Of a stretch of DNA of 64,000 nt, positions 46,246 through 54,459 are shown in pieces. How positions within the stretch are numbered: position 1 is the first letter of the stretch; each line of letters starts with the position of its first letter. The notes under the pieces are model-generated. The model ran no database searches and was not told the DNA's origin. It worked only from the letters and a program-made list of their open reading frames with translations. The translations under genes were made by a program, and so were the position numbers. Source of the stretch: CBDDEC01 sp965226785 (GTDB lineage Bacteria > Chloroflexota > Dehalococcoidia > UBA2979); contig CBDDEC010000004.1 in assembly GCA_965226785.1 (NCBI GenBank), forward strand, positions 1,116,001 to 1,180,000, in the 5' to 3' direction.

Positions 46246-48678
46246 CTAGGAGCGGATCGTTGCGCCGAACTGCTTCTCCAGGCGGCGGATGATGCGGTCC
46301 TGCTCCTTGTTCGCGTCTTCGGTGGTGAGCGTGCGTTTCGGCGCCTGATAGCGGATCGTGAACGCGATCGACTTCTTGCCCGCCTCCACCTGGTCGCCGC
46401 GGTAGACGTCGAAGACATCGGCGCGAGCGACGAGGCCGCCGGCCTCGATCAGCGCCTGCACGTCGCCGGCCGGCGTGTCGTCGTCGACGACCACAGCGAG
46501 GTCCTGGACGACCGGCGGGAAGCGCGAGACCGCGTCAACCGTGCGCCGCTTCTCGGTCCGCTCGAGGAGCCGCGCGACATCGATTTCGAAGAGTGTGACC
46601 GGTTGCTCGATGTCGAACTGCAGCAGTGTCTCAGCGCCCATGTCGCCGATCACGCCGATCGGTTCGCTGTCGACCTCGATGTTGGCGACGCGGCCGGGCG
46701 CCATGCCGTAGGCCTCAACTGCGACGTACGTCACGTTGATCCCGAGTGTCTCGAACGCCGCGTCGAGGATGCCCTTGGTGTCGTAGAAGTCCAGGTGGCG
46801 ACCGGTCGGCCGACCCCAGCGATCGGTGTCCTCGCCGCTCAGCGCGCCCACAACCATCTCGCGCTCGTCCGGTAGCGGATCGCCCTCGCGCAGCGGCAAG
46901 TAGACCCGCCCGGTCTCGAAGACTGCGATCTCGCTCGCGCCGGCGCGGATGTTCCGGTCGACGACCTCGATCAGTGCATGGCGCAGCGTCGGGCGCAGCA
47001 CCTGGCGGTCGGAGGAGAGTGTGTTGCGTAGCCGCAGTGGGTTGAGCGTGCTCAGGTCCTCCGGCGCCATCACGCGCGCGAGTACCTCGTCGGTCGTCAG
47101 GGAGTAGGTGACGACCTCCTGCAATCCGGCGCCGACGAGGGCGTCCCGAATCGCCTCCCGGAGTTCGAGGTCGGGCTCAGGCTCCCACTCGGCGATGCGC
47201 CCTCGAATGTTCGTCGCCGGCAGGCGGTCGTAACCGGCGAGTCGGATCACCTCCTCGGCGATGTCTTCCGCGATGGCGATGTCCGTGCGCCACCACGGTG
47301 CGCGCACTCGGAATGAGCCCCCGGCGTCGTCGCCGGCGCTGTCGAGGACTTCGAAGCCGAGCGTTCCGAGGATCGCCTCGACCTCCGTCGAGGGCACCTG
47401 CAGTCCGATCACGGTGTCGAGCCGCTGGCGGCTGATCGTCACCTCGGCTGGTTGGTGCGGTTGCGGGTAGGCGTCGACGACCCCACGGCGGGCGGTGCCG
47501 CCGCCGATCTCGACGAACAGCTTCGTCGCGCGAGCGGCAGCGTGGGCCGCTAGCTCCGGCGACAGCCCGCGCTCGAAGCGCGCGCTGGCCTCGGAACGCA
47601 GGTCGAGCCCCGTCGAGGTGCGGCGGATGCTTGTCGGATCGAACCGAGCCGCCTCGAGCAGCACGTTGGACGTGCCCTCTGTCACCTCGGTCGCCGCTCC
47701 GCCCATCACCCCGGCGAGGGCGATCGGGCCGGTGTCGTCGGTGATCAGCAGCGTGTCGAGGGAGAGCTTCCGTTCCTGCCCGTCGAGGGTGCGGAGCTTC
47801 TCGCCTTCACGAGCAAGACGGATGCCGACCGTGCCTTCGAGCGTATCGAGATCGAAGGCATGCAGCGGCTGTCCGAGTTCGAGCATCACGTAGTTGGTGA
47901 TGTCGACGACGTTGCTGATCGGGCGCATCCCCGCCGCCGTCAGGCGCTCCTGCATCCAGCCGGGAGATGGCCCGACCGTGATCCCCTCGATCACGGCGCC
48001 AACGTAACGGCCGCAGAGGTCGGGGTCCTCGATCGCGATGGCGACGGCGTCCGAGGCGTCCGCGTCGCCCTCGTCGTAGCTCTCGTCAGGCAGCTTCAGC
48101 GTGCCGCCGACGATCGCGGCGATCTCGCGCGCCATGCCGACCATGCTCATGGTGTCGGCACGGTTCGGCCAGGTGTGAACGTCGAGGATTACGTCACCAA
48201 GGTAGTCCACCAGCGGCGTGCCGATCGGCGCGTCTGCCGACAGCTCAATGATGCCCTCATGCTCCTCGGAGATGCCGAGTTCGGCTTCGGACAGCACCAT
48301 CCCCGAGGACTCGACGCCACGAATGCGGGCGCGTTTGAGCTTCGATGCCTTCCCGGTGCGCGGGTCGACCAACATCGAGCCCTCGCGGCCGAAGGCGATG
48401 CGCTGGCCCACCTCGAGGTTCGGCGCTCCGCAGACGACCCGCTGTGGGGCGTCACCGCCGTAGTTCACGGTCGCCAGGCGAAGGCGGTCGGCATCGGGGT
48501 GCGGATCGACGGCTAGCACTTCGCCGACGGTCACCAGTTCGCGGTCCCACTCGGCACCGACGCGCGTCACGCCTTCAACCTCCGTCGAGGCCATCGTCAG
48601 ACGCTGCGCCAGGTCGTCGACGTCGAGGTCGTCCGGCAGGTCGACGTAGTCACGGAGCCACTTCAGCGAGACAAGCAT
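46246..48678 (-). CDS. pheT: Phenylalanine-tRNA ligase beta subunit
   Basis: 810 residues. The N-terminal EMAP/tRNA-binding domain (VLAVDPHPDADRLRLATVNYG) is followed by B3/B4 editing domains (RPISNVVDITNYVMLELGQP). The B5 and core domains are complete, and the C-terminal anticodon-binding (FDX-ACB) domain ends TIRYQAPKRTLTTEDANKEQ. Ends 16 bp from the convergent S9 peptidase gene. It is downstream of pheS (64-bp gap) in the usual pheST operon. Confidence 0.97.
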   Translation of the reverse strand: MLVSLKWLRDYVDLPDDLDVDDLAQRLTMASTEVEGVTRVGAEWDRELVTVGEVLAVDPHPDADRLRLATVNYGGDAPQRVVCGAPNLEVGQRIAFGREGSMLVDPRTGKASKLKRARIRGVESSGMVLSEAELGISEEHEGIIELSADAPIGTPLVDYLGDVILDVHTWPNRADTMSMVGMAREIAAIVGGTLKLPDESYDEGDADASDAVAIAIEDPDLCGRYVGAVIEGITVGPSPGWMQERLTAAGMRPISNVVDITNYVMLELGQPLHAFDLDTLEGTVGIRLAREGEKLRTLDGQERKLSLDTLLITDDTGPIALAGVMGGAATEVTEGTSNVLLEAARFDPTSIRRTSTGLDLRSEASARFERGLSPELAAHAAARATKLFVEIGGGTARRGVVDAYPQPHQPAEVTISRQRLDTVIGLQVPSTEVEAILGTLGFEVLDSAGDDAGGSFRVRAPWWRTDIAIAEDIAEEVIRLAGYDRLPATNIRGRIAEWEPEPDLELREAIRDALVGAGLQEVVTYSLTTDEVLARVMAPEDLSTLNPLRLRNTLSSDRQVLRPTLRHALIEVVDRNIRAGASEIAVFETGRVYLPLREGDPLPDEREMVVGALSGEDTDRWGRPTGRHLDFYDTKGILDAAFETLGINVTYVAVEAYGMAPGRVANIEVDSEPIGVIGDMGAETLLQFDIEQPVTLFEIDVARLLERTEKRRTVDAVSRFPPVVQDLAVVVDDDTPAGDVQALIEAGGLVARADVFDVYRGDQVEAGKKSIAFTIRYQAPKRTLTTEDANKEQDRIIRRLEKQFGATIRS

Positions 48679-48742
48679 CGGTCAGCGTGATCCCATCGGC
48701 GCGGCGACGCCTCGTGTGGTCGGCGGCGGCGCATCCCTGCTG

Positions 48743-49807
48743 CTAAAACTGTCGGAGGAACCGCAGATCGTTGGCATAGAAACTACGGATGTCCTTGACG
48801 CCGTAGAGCGGCATCGCGATGCGCTCCACGCCCATGCCCGCGGCGAATCCGGTGTACCGCCCAGAGTCGTAGCCCGCCGCCTCGATGATCTCGGGGTGCA
48901 CCATGCCCGCGCCCATGATCTCGATCCAACCGGCGCCGCGGCACACGGAACAGGAGGGATCGTCGCCTGGACACACGAAGCAGTCGACCGACAGCTCGAC
49001 GCCAGGCTCGACGAACGGGAAGTAGGAGTTGCGGAGCAGGATCCGCCGCTCCGCGCCGAACAGCTGACGCGCGAACTCCTGCAGCGTGCCCTTGAGATCG
49101 GCAATCGAGATGCCCTCGTCGACGGCCAGCAGCTCGACCTGTTGCAGCATCCACTCGTGCGTCGCGTCGGTCGCCTCATAGCGATAGCAGCGCCCGGGCA
49201 CCGCGATGCGGATCGGCGGCTCGTGGTCCTCCATGTAGCGAATTTGCATCGGCGACGTGTGCGTCCGTAGCAGCAGTGGCTGCTCGACACCGTTCGCGGT
49301 CTCGACATCCTCGTCGACCCAGAAGGTGTCCCACATGTCGCGTGCCGGATGGTGCTTGGGGATGCGGAGGCGCTCGAAGTTGTACTCGTCGAGTTCCACC
49401 TCGCGCCCCTCGATCGTCGCGAAGCCCATGCGTCCGAAGATGTCCAGGATGCGGCGCAGTGTCAGCGTGCTCGGGTGGAGCCGGCCGTGCCTCTGCGGGC
49501 GTCCCGGCAGCGTCACATCGATCGCGCCGGCGTTCGAGCTCGCGGCCGCGACGCGCAGCTCCTCGCGCCGCTCCTCAAGGGCGCGCTCCAGTCGCTGCTT
49601 GGCCGCGTTGGCCGCCTGCCCAGTCTCGCGGCGCTGGTCGTCCGGCAGCTCGCCGATCGAGCGCAGGATCCCGGTGACCGCGCCCGACCGTCCGAGCACA
49701 GACTTGCGCCACTCCTCGATCGCGGCGTCGTCGCCGGCCTCTGCCAGGCTGGCGCGCGCCTGCTCCTCGACGACTGCGACACGGTCCAGGCCGCTCTCGG
49801 TGGTCAC
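48743..49807 (-). CDS. pheS: Phenylalanine-tRNA ligase alpha subunit
   Basis: Catalytic subunit, 354 residues, class II core with HPSTLTLRRI, TFWVDEDV, LLRTHTSPMQIRYM (motif 2 region) and GFAAGMGVERIAM (motif 3). An N-terminal coiled coil contacts tRNA. At about residues 276-289 there is CFVCPGDDPSCSVC, two C-x2-C pairs that could bind zinc; many PheS lack this insert. GTG start with no strong Shine-Dalgarno. Confidence 0.97.
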   Translation of the reverse strand: MTTESGLDRVAVVEEQARASLAEAGDDAAIEEWRKSVLGRSGAVTGILRSIGELPDDQRRETGQAANAAKQRLERALEERREELRVAAASSNAGAIDVTLPGRPQRHGRLHPSTLTLRRILDIFGRMGFATIEGREVELDEYNFERLRIPKHHPARDMWDTFWVDEDVETANGVEQPLLLRTHTSPMQIRYMEDHEPPIRIAVPGRCYRYEATDATHEWMLQQVELLAVDEGISIADLKGTLQEFARQLFGAERRILLRNSYFPFVEPGVELSVDCFVCPGDDPSCSVCRGAGWIEIMGAGMVHPEIIEAAGYDSGRYTGFAAGMGVERIAMPLYGVKDIRSFYANDLRFLRQF

Positions 49808-49943
49808 GAAATCGAGTCTACGTCGGCGCGCAGACGTGGGCGAGCGGGAATTTGATGCCGTTCCTTACGCCTCGGCGTGACAAATGGTGTCCCGGAAGCA
49901 CTAATATGTGTGTAAGCCTCCCAGCACGGAGGGAGATTTCGAT

Positions 49944-50816
49944 ATGCTCCGCCGCTCACTGATCATCGTCAGCCTTGCCCTCGCCGCCCTCGCCCTCGGA
50001 TCGAGCATCCAGGGTTCAGCCGATGTCGACGCGCAGGGGCCGCCCTCACACGTTGCGTCCGCATTTGGCCGCGCGATGATCGGCGGTCAGGAAGTATTCG
50101 TTCACGTCACGGTCGCCAGCGTCTCCGCCGGCGATGCCCAGGCTGCGGCCCAGGCGGAACTCCACCGCCGCGGCGCAGTCCCCGTGCAGTCTGCCGAATA
50201 CAGTAAGAACGGTACCTGGAAGCAGTTCAGCGACAGCAGTGTGGAAAACCCAAAGGTCGTCCTGAGGTACAACCCGGACGACGAGGTTACCAACTACCAG
50301 GGCACAAGCTCGGACTGGACCGAAGTCGAGACATCTGCGTTCGAGTTCAGCTGGGGGGCTGACATCCCTGGCGATTGCCCGTCGCTGGTCGATGAGTGCG
50401 ACGGGCCGCAGCAGTACAACGGGGCGAACGAGGCCGGTTGGCTGGACCTGGGCGGGGTGGAGAACAACAGCATCACGCTCGGGGTCACCTGGTTCAACTT
50501 CAAGGCGCGCGGCCGGTTCGGCGTTCAAGAAGCCGACATGGTGCTCAACACGCTGGCCGATTGGGGCGCGTACGACGCGCTGACCGTCGCTGCACACGAG
50601 CTCGGGCACGTGGCCGGCCTCGGACACTCCAGTGACTCTGGCGCGCTGATGTACCCCTGGTACCAGGACTTGCGGAACCCGTTGCTCGGTGATGACGACA
50701 AGGCCGGTATCACGGCGCTCTACCCTGCATCTGACGGTAGCGAGCCCGAGGCCGGCTCCTCCTGGTGCACTACTCACGACATGGAGCACAAGGCGTACGC
50801 CAAGAAGTGCGGCTGA
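49944..50816 (+). CDS. Secreted matrixin-family zinc metalloprotease
   Basis: A 290-residue protein from ATG 49944 (GGAGGGAG upstream). The N-terminal RRSLIIVSLALAALALG is a signal peptide. The zinc motif HELGHVAGLGH (about residue 219) is the full HExxHxxGxxH of metzincins, and ALMYPWY is the Met-turn. The middle domain has a Cys pair (DCPSLVDEC) and the tail another (SSWC to KKCG), suggesting disulfides outside the cell. Single-gene unit with a strong terminator. A possible promoter is GTGACA (49877) with TAATAT (49902), at a long 19-base spacing. Confidence 0.85.
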   Translation: MLRRSLIIVSLALAALALGSSIQGSADVDAQGPPSHVASAFGRAMIGGQEVFVHVTVASVSAGDAQAAAQAELHRRGAVPVQSAEYSKNGTWKQFSDSSVENPKVVLRYNPDDEVTNYQGTSSDWTEVETSAFEFSWGADIPGDCPSLVDECDGPQQYNGANEAGWLDLGGVENNSITLGVTWFNFKARGRFGVQEADMVLNTLADWGAYDALTVAAHELGHVAGLGHSSDSGALMYPWYQDLRNPLLGDDDKAGITALYPASDGSEPEAGSSWCTTHDMEHKAYAKKCG

Positions 50817-50841
50817 GCCCAGCCTGCATCGTGACGTAGAT

Positions 50842-50876
50842 CCAGCGCCCGGCTCTCGCCGGGCGCTGGTCTTATG
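50842..50876 (+). terminator. Terminator after the metalloprotease gene
   Basis: Perfect 12-bp stem CCAGCGCCCGGC / GCCGGGCGCTGG, loop TCTC, followed by TCTTATG. 26 bp beyond the stop codon. Confidence 0.8.
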
Positions 50877-51010
50877 TCGGGCGAACGCGTTGACACCCTC
50901 CCCCGCTCGCGGCCTACCATGGTCGTCCGACTCTGGCGTGCGGCGGGGGCCAATCGCCATCCATCCGAGGTTCGGGCGCACGGCGCTCAGCGAGCGCGGA
51001 GGGCTGCCGC

Positions 51011-51262
51011 ATGAGTATCCGCGGGTACGTGCTGGTGGAGACCGAGGTCGGCCGGACGCAGACCGTCGGCGATGCCATCCGCCACGTGCGTTCCGATAAC
51101 GCCACCATCACTTCCGTCGACACTGTGACCGGGCCCTACGACGTGATCGTCCAGCTCGAGGCCGATGACCTCGACCGCCTGGGCAAGGCCATCACCGAGG
51201 AGGTGGCCAGCGTCGACGGCGTCCAACGCACGACGACGTGCCTGTCCGTCAACCTCGGCTGA
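51011..51262 (+). CDS. Stand-alone Lrp/AsnC ligand-binding (RAM) domain protein
   Basis: An 83-residue alpha/beta protein consisting only of the effector-binding domain of Lrp/AsnC regulators: GYVLVETEVG, SVDTVTGPYDVIVQLEADD, then VDGVQRTTTCLSV. It has no helix-turn-helix. GGAGGGC lies before the ATG. Such single RAM proteins may bind amino acids or join full-length regulators, but the partner is not visible. It leads a plus-strand run with a VOC gene and moeA. Confidence 0.88.
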   Translation: MSIRGYVLVETEVGRTQTVGDAIRHVRSDNATITSVDTVTGPYDVIVQLEADDLDRLGKAITEEVASVDGVQRTTTCLSVNLG

Positions 51263-51292
51263 CTGCTCGCCCGCGCTCCTCGGACAGCCTCC

Positions 51293-51679
51293 ATGGCGAC
51301 GCCATACCTTTCGCACCTCTTCCTCGAAGTCGGTGACCTCGATCGCGCCCGCTGGTTCTGGGTCGAGGCGCTGGGGCTGACGCTGCTCCAGGACCGCGGC
51401 GCCTACCTCCAGGTCGGTGACGCCGAGGGCTCGGGCTTCCAGATCGGTATCGAGCAGAAGCTCGCCGGCGTCGTCGAGCCGCGCGACCATCCGGAAATCA
51501 CCCTCCGTGTCCACGACTGCGATGAGGTCGCTCGCCGCCTGGAGGGGCTGGGCGTGGCGATCGAGGAGGGGCCGGCCGATCAGCCATGGGGCGCGCGGCA
51601 CGCCTGGTTCCGCGACCCGGATGGGCGGAGGATGTCCGTCTATTCGTCGGACGCGTCGATCATGGAGACGCAGCAATAG
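51293..51679 (+). CDS. VOC-family (glyoxalase-like) protein
   Basis: A 128-residue protein with the vicinal oxygen chelate fold: HLFLEVGDLDRARWFWVEAL at the start, LTLLQDRGAYLQVGD, HPEITLRVHDCDEV and WFRDPDGRRMSVYS at the end. Possible metal ligands are His 8 and the C-terminal acidic residues. Substrate unknown; 30 bp after the RAM-domain gene. Confidence 0.85.
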   Translation: MATPYLSHLFLEVGDLDRARWFWVEALGLTLLQDRGAYLQVGDAEGSGFQIGIEQKLAGVVEPRDHPEITLRVHDCDEVARRLEGLGVAIEEGPADQPWGARHAWFRDPDGRRMSVYSSDASIMETQQ

Positions 51680-51743
51680 CCACGCCCGCCACCTCCGGTA
51701 CCCGCACGCGGGGATACACTCGACGGCGCGAACGAGGAGCAGC

Positions 51744-53138
51744 ATGGCCGACACCAGCGAGGCGTCCGGGAGCGTGACGCAGACCGACGGCAGCGTCGGT
51801 GGGCGCAGCATCCTGCCGGCCGACATGATCTCCGTCGAGGAGGCGCGCGAACGCATCCTCGATGTGTTCACGGTACTTCCGGCCGAGCCGACGCCGCTGC
51901 TCGAGTCGGTCGGCCAGGTCCTCGCAGAGGACATCGTCGCCGGCTTCTCGATCCCACCGCTCGCGAACACAGCGATGGACGGCTACGCCGTGCGCGCCGA
52001 GGACACCGCCGGTGCCAGCTACGACTCACCGCTCACCCTCGAGGTGATCGGCTACCTCGCCGCCGGCTCTGTCTACGACGGTGAGGTTGGCCCTGGGCAG
52101 GCCGTGCGCATCATGACCGGCGCACCGATCCCCGCGGGCGCCGATGCGATCGTGCCCTTCGAGGAGACGGACGAGGACGACGTCAACCGCGACCCGAGCG
52201 CCTCGCCGAAGTCGCCGGACGACACCTCGGTGCGCGTCGACGTGGAGGCGAAGCTCGACGCCAACGTGCGGCCTGCCGGCGAGGACGTGCGGGCGGGCGA
52301 GGTCGTGCTGCGCGCGGGGACCGTCCTACAGGCAGCGCAGGTCGGTGTACTCGCCTCGCTCGGCCTCGACCGGGTGGTTGTGCACCGCCGGCCGGTTGTG
52401 GCAGTCCTCTCTACTGGCGACGAACTGCTCCGCCCGGGACAGCCGCTCGAGCCGGGCAAGATCTACGACTCCAACGCCTTCGCCCTCGCAGCGCAGGTCG
52501 AGGCCTACGGCGGCGTGCCACGTGTCCTCGATGTTGCGCTCGATACCGTGGAGGCGCTGACGGCGCGCATCGGCGAGGGGCTGGCGGACGCCGACCTGCT
52601 CGTCACCTCGGCGGGCGTCTCGCGCGGCGACTTCGATGTGGTGAAGACGGTGCTGGCGGCGGAGGGCGAGGTCGGGTTCTGGACGGTGCGGATGAAGCCG
52701 GGTAAACCGCTGGCCTTCGGCACGTTCCACGCGCCGGGCGGCCGCTCCGTGCCGCACCTGGGACTGCCGGGCAACCCCGTGTCCGCGATGATGACCTTCG
52801 AGCTGTTTGGTCGGCCGGCGATGTTCAAGCTGCTCGGCAAGCTGCAGCACGACCCCGACGCGTGGCAGCGCCCGACGGTGCGCGCGGTCTCTGCGGATCG
52901 CATCCGCAACACCGATGGCCGGCGCTTCTTCGCCCGTTGTCACGTCGACCAGGACGCCGAGGGCCGCTGGACCGCCCGGCTCACCGGGCCGCAGGGCTCC
53001 GGCGTACTCACCTCGATGTCCCTCGCCAACGGCTACGCCATCTGCCCGGAAGACATCGAGGCGATCGAGCCGGGCGAGGAGTGCGACGTCATCCTGGTCG
53101 ATCGCGAGCGGCCCGTGCCCTCGCCGAGGGCATCTTGA
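51744..53138 (+). CDS. moeA: Molybdopterin molybdenumtransferase MoeA
   Basis: Inserts molybdate into adenylated molybdopterin. 464 residues from ATG 51744 (GAGGAG 4 bases upstream). Motifs are NTAMDGYAVRAEDT, MTGAPIPAGADAIVP, LSTGDEL, GKIYDSNAF, TSAGVSRGDFDVV, KPGKPLAFG and LPGNPVSA. The four-domain order is complete, with an acidic insert around DETDEDDVNRDPSASP. Three bases separate it from mobB, so both serve molybdenum cofactor synthesis; no molybdoenzyme is in the window. Confidence 0.95.
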   Translation: MADTSEASGSVTQTDGSVGGRSILPADMISVEEARERILDVFTVLPAEPTPLLESVGQVLAEDIVAGFSIPPLANTAMDGYAVRAEDTAGASYDSPLTLEVIGYLAAGSVYDGEVGPGQAVRIMTGAPIPAGADAIVPFEETDEDDVNRDPSASPKSPDDTSVRVDVEAKLDANVRPAGEDVRAGEVVLRAGTVLQAAQVGVLASLGLDRVVVHRRPVVAVLSTGDELLRPGQPLEPGKIYDSNAFALAAQVEAYGGVPRVLDVALDTVEALTARIGEGLADADLLVTSAGVSRGDFDVVKTVLAAEGEVGFWTVRMKPGKPLAFGTFHAPGGRSVPHLGLPGNPVSAMMTFELFGRPAMFKLLGKLQHDPDAWQRPTVRAVSADRIRNTDGRRFFARCHVDQDAEGRWTARLTGPQGSGVLTSMSLANGYAICPEDIEAIEPGEECDVILVDRERPVPSPRAS

Positions 53139-53140
53139 CG

Positions 53141-53800
53141 ATGGCGGTGCTCCGCGTCGTCGGTCCGCCCGGCTCGGGCAAGACACTGCTGATCGTCTCG
53201 CTGACCGAGGCGCTGCGCTCGCGTGGTTACCGTATCGCCACCGCGGTCGAGCGAGGCGAGCTCGAGTTGCCGCAACTCGACGAGGGGATCGCGCGCGACC
53301 TCGCAGCGGGTGCGGTCTCGACGGTGATCGTCCTCTCCGGCGGAGGACGGGTCACGCTGGAGCATCAACTACCGCTGAACAACCTGCGATCGGTCGTCGC
53401 CTCGATGGATCCGAGCGTAGATCTGTTGCTCGCCGAGGGGTTCGAGGACGACGACTACCCCGCGGTGGAGCTATCGCCGGCCGGCGCGCCGGCGGTCACG
53501 ACGCCCACGGAGCGACTCCTCGCCGTCGTCGCCTCCGAAGATCTAGAGGGCTCGTTTGCGCAGTTCGGCCCGGGTGAGACTCATGGGCTCGCTGAGCTCG
53601 TCGAGTCGGAGTTGCTCGCCGATGCCGCCGTCGAGGACGTGTCGATGCAGCTGTCCGTCGATGGCGATGCGGTCGAAGGGACCGGCTTCGTGACCGACAT
53701 GATCGCTCGCCCCGTGCTGACGATGATCGAGCAGCTCAAGGGCATCGATTGGCCTCGGGCGGTGCGCCTCAACATCCGCAGACGCCGTCCCCCCGACTGA
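53141..53800 (+). CDS. MobB-like molybdopterin-guanine dinucleotide synthesis P-loop protein
   Basis: A 219-residue GTPase-like protein. VVGPPGSGKTLLI is the P-loop and ATAVERGEL follows where MobB has its K-x-x-H region. DLLLAEGFEDDDYPAVEL matches the MobB Walker B strand and its E-G-F loop. The last 60 residues (VEDVSMQLSVDGDAV onward) are an extension not usual in MobB and resemble a small separate domain. ATG 53141 is used; an in-frame TTG at 53135 is possible. Position after moeA supports a role in cofactor maturation. Confidence 0.8.
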   Translation: MAVLRVVGPPGSGKTLLIVSLTEALRSRGYRIATAVERGELELPQLDEGIARDLAAGAVSTVIVLSGGGRVTLEHQLPLNNLRSVVASMDPSVDLLLAEGFEDDDYPAVELSPAGAPAVTTPTERLLAVVASEDLEGSFAQFGPGETHGLAELVESELLADAAVEDVSMQLSVDGDAVEGTGFVTDMIARPVLTMIEQLKGIDWPRAVRLNIRRRRPPD

Positions 53801-53865
53801 GCGCGGTACCGCAGGACGCGTGCTAGTCTCGGCAGCCACCCCAGACCACGGCAGGAGAGTGACAG

Positions 53866-54167
53866 ATGGCGGTATACGCAATCTTTCAGAGCAACATCGT
53901 CGATCAAGAAAAGATCGCGCGTACGGCGCGCAGGCCGCTCCGATGGTGATCGGAGCCGGTGGCAAGATCCTCGCGTTCGACGAGCAGTCCGAGGTTGTCG
54001 AGGGCGAACCGCCGGGAACGCGCACGGTGCTGATCGAGTTCGAGAGCCGCGACGCCTTCCGCGCCTGGTACGACTCCGCGGCGTATCAGGAAGTGATCGG
54101 CATGCGTCATGAGGCGGCGCCCGGCACAATGATCGTGGCCGATGCCTTCGTGATGCCGGTCAGCTAG
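53866..54167 (+). pseudogene. DUF1330-family protein, split by one frameshift
   Basis: From ATG 53866 (GGAG 8 bases upstream) one frame reads AVYAIFQSNIVDQEKIAR. The conserved continuation YGAQAAPMVIGAGGKILAFD, FESRDAFRAWYDS and YQEV is in another frame. The join is at about 53919-53922, where GCGCGTAC would need to be GCGCGCTAC, one C more. Without repair, the first frame stops after about 28 residues. Restored length is about 100 residues, the family norm for this ferredoxin-like fold. Function of the family is unknown. Confidence 0.85.
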
Positions 54168-54171
54168 TGGT

Positions 54172-54459
54172 CTAGATCACCGCCTCGAAGCCCTTGAACT
54201 CACCGCTGGGGTCCTCCCAGCGGTAGGTCACTTCGTCGACGCGGCTGTGCGGGGGCCCCTCGCGCAGCCGCTCGACGAACAGTCGCAGGGTCCACTCGTC
54301 GGCCTCCGCTACCACCTCGACGCGGCCGTCGGGCAGGTTTTTCGCGTAGCCCGCAGCGTTCAGTCGTGAGGCCTCGTAGACGGCGAAGGCGCGGTAGCCG
54401 ACGCCCTGCACACGCCCCGAGGCCCGCGCTTCGATGCGTCGAGGCTCCCGCGTGGTCAT
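54172..54459 (-). CDS. Acylphosphatase
   Basis: 95 residues. The active-site loop GRVQGVGYRAF supplies the phosphate-binding arginine and GYAKNLPDGRVEVVAE the asparagine. Hydrolyses acyl phosphates such as acetyl phosphate or carbamoyl phosphate. ATG overlaps the aroKB stop (ATGA), an unusual partner for aro genes but common as a loosely attached downstream gene. Confidence 0.95.
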   Translation of the reverse strand: MTTREPRRIEARASGRVQGVGYRAFAVYEASRLNAAGYAKNLPDGRVEVVAEADEWTLRLFVERLREGPPHSRVDEVTYRWEDPSGEFKGFEAVI

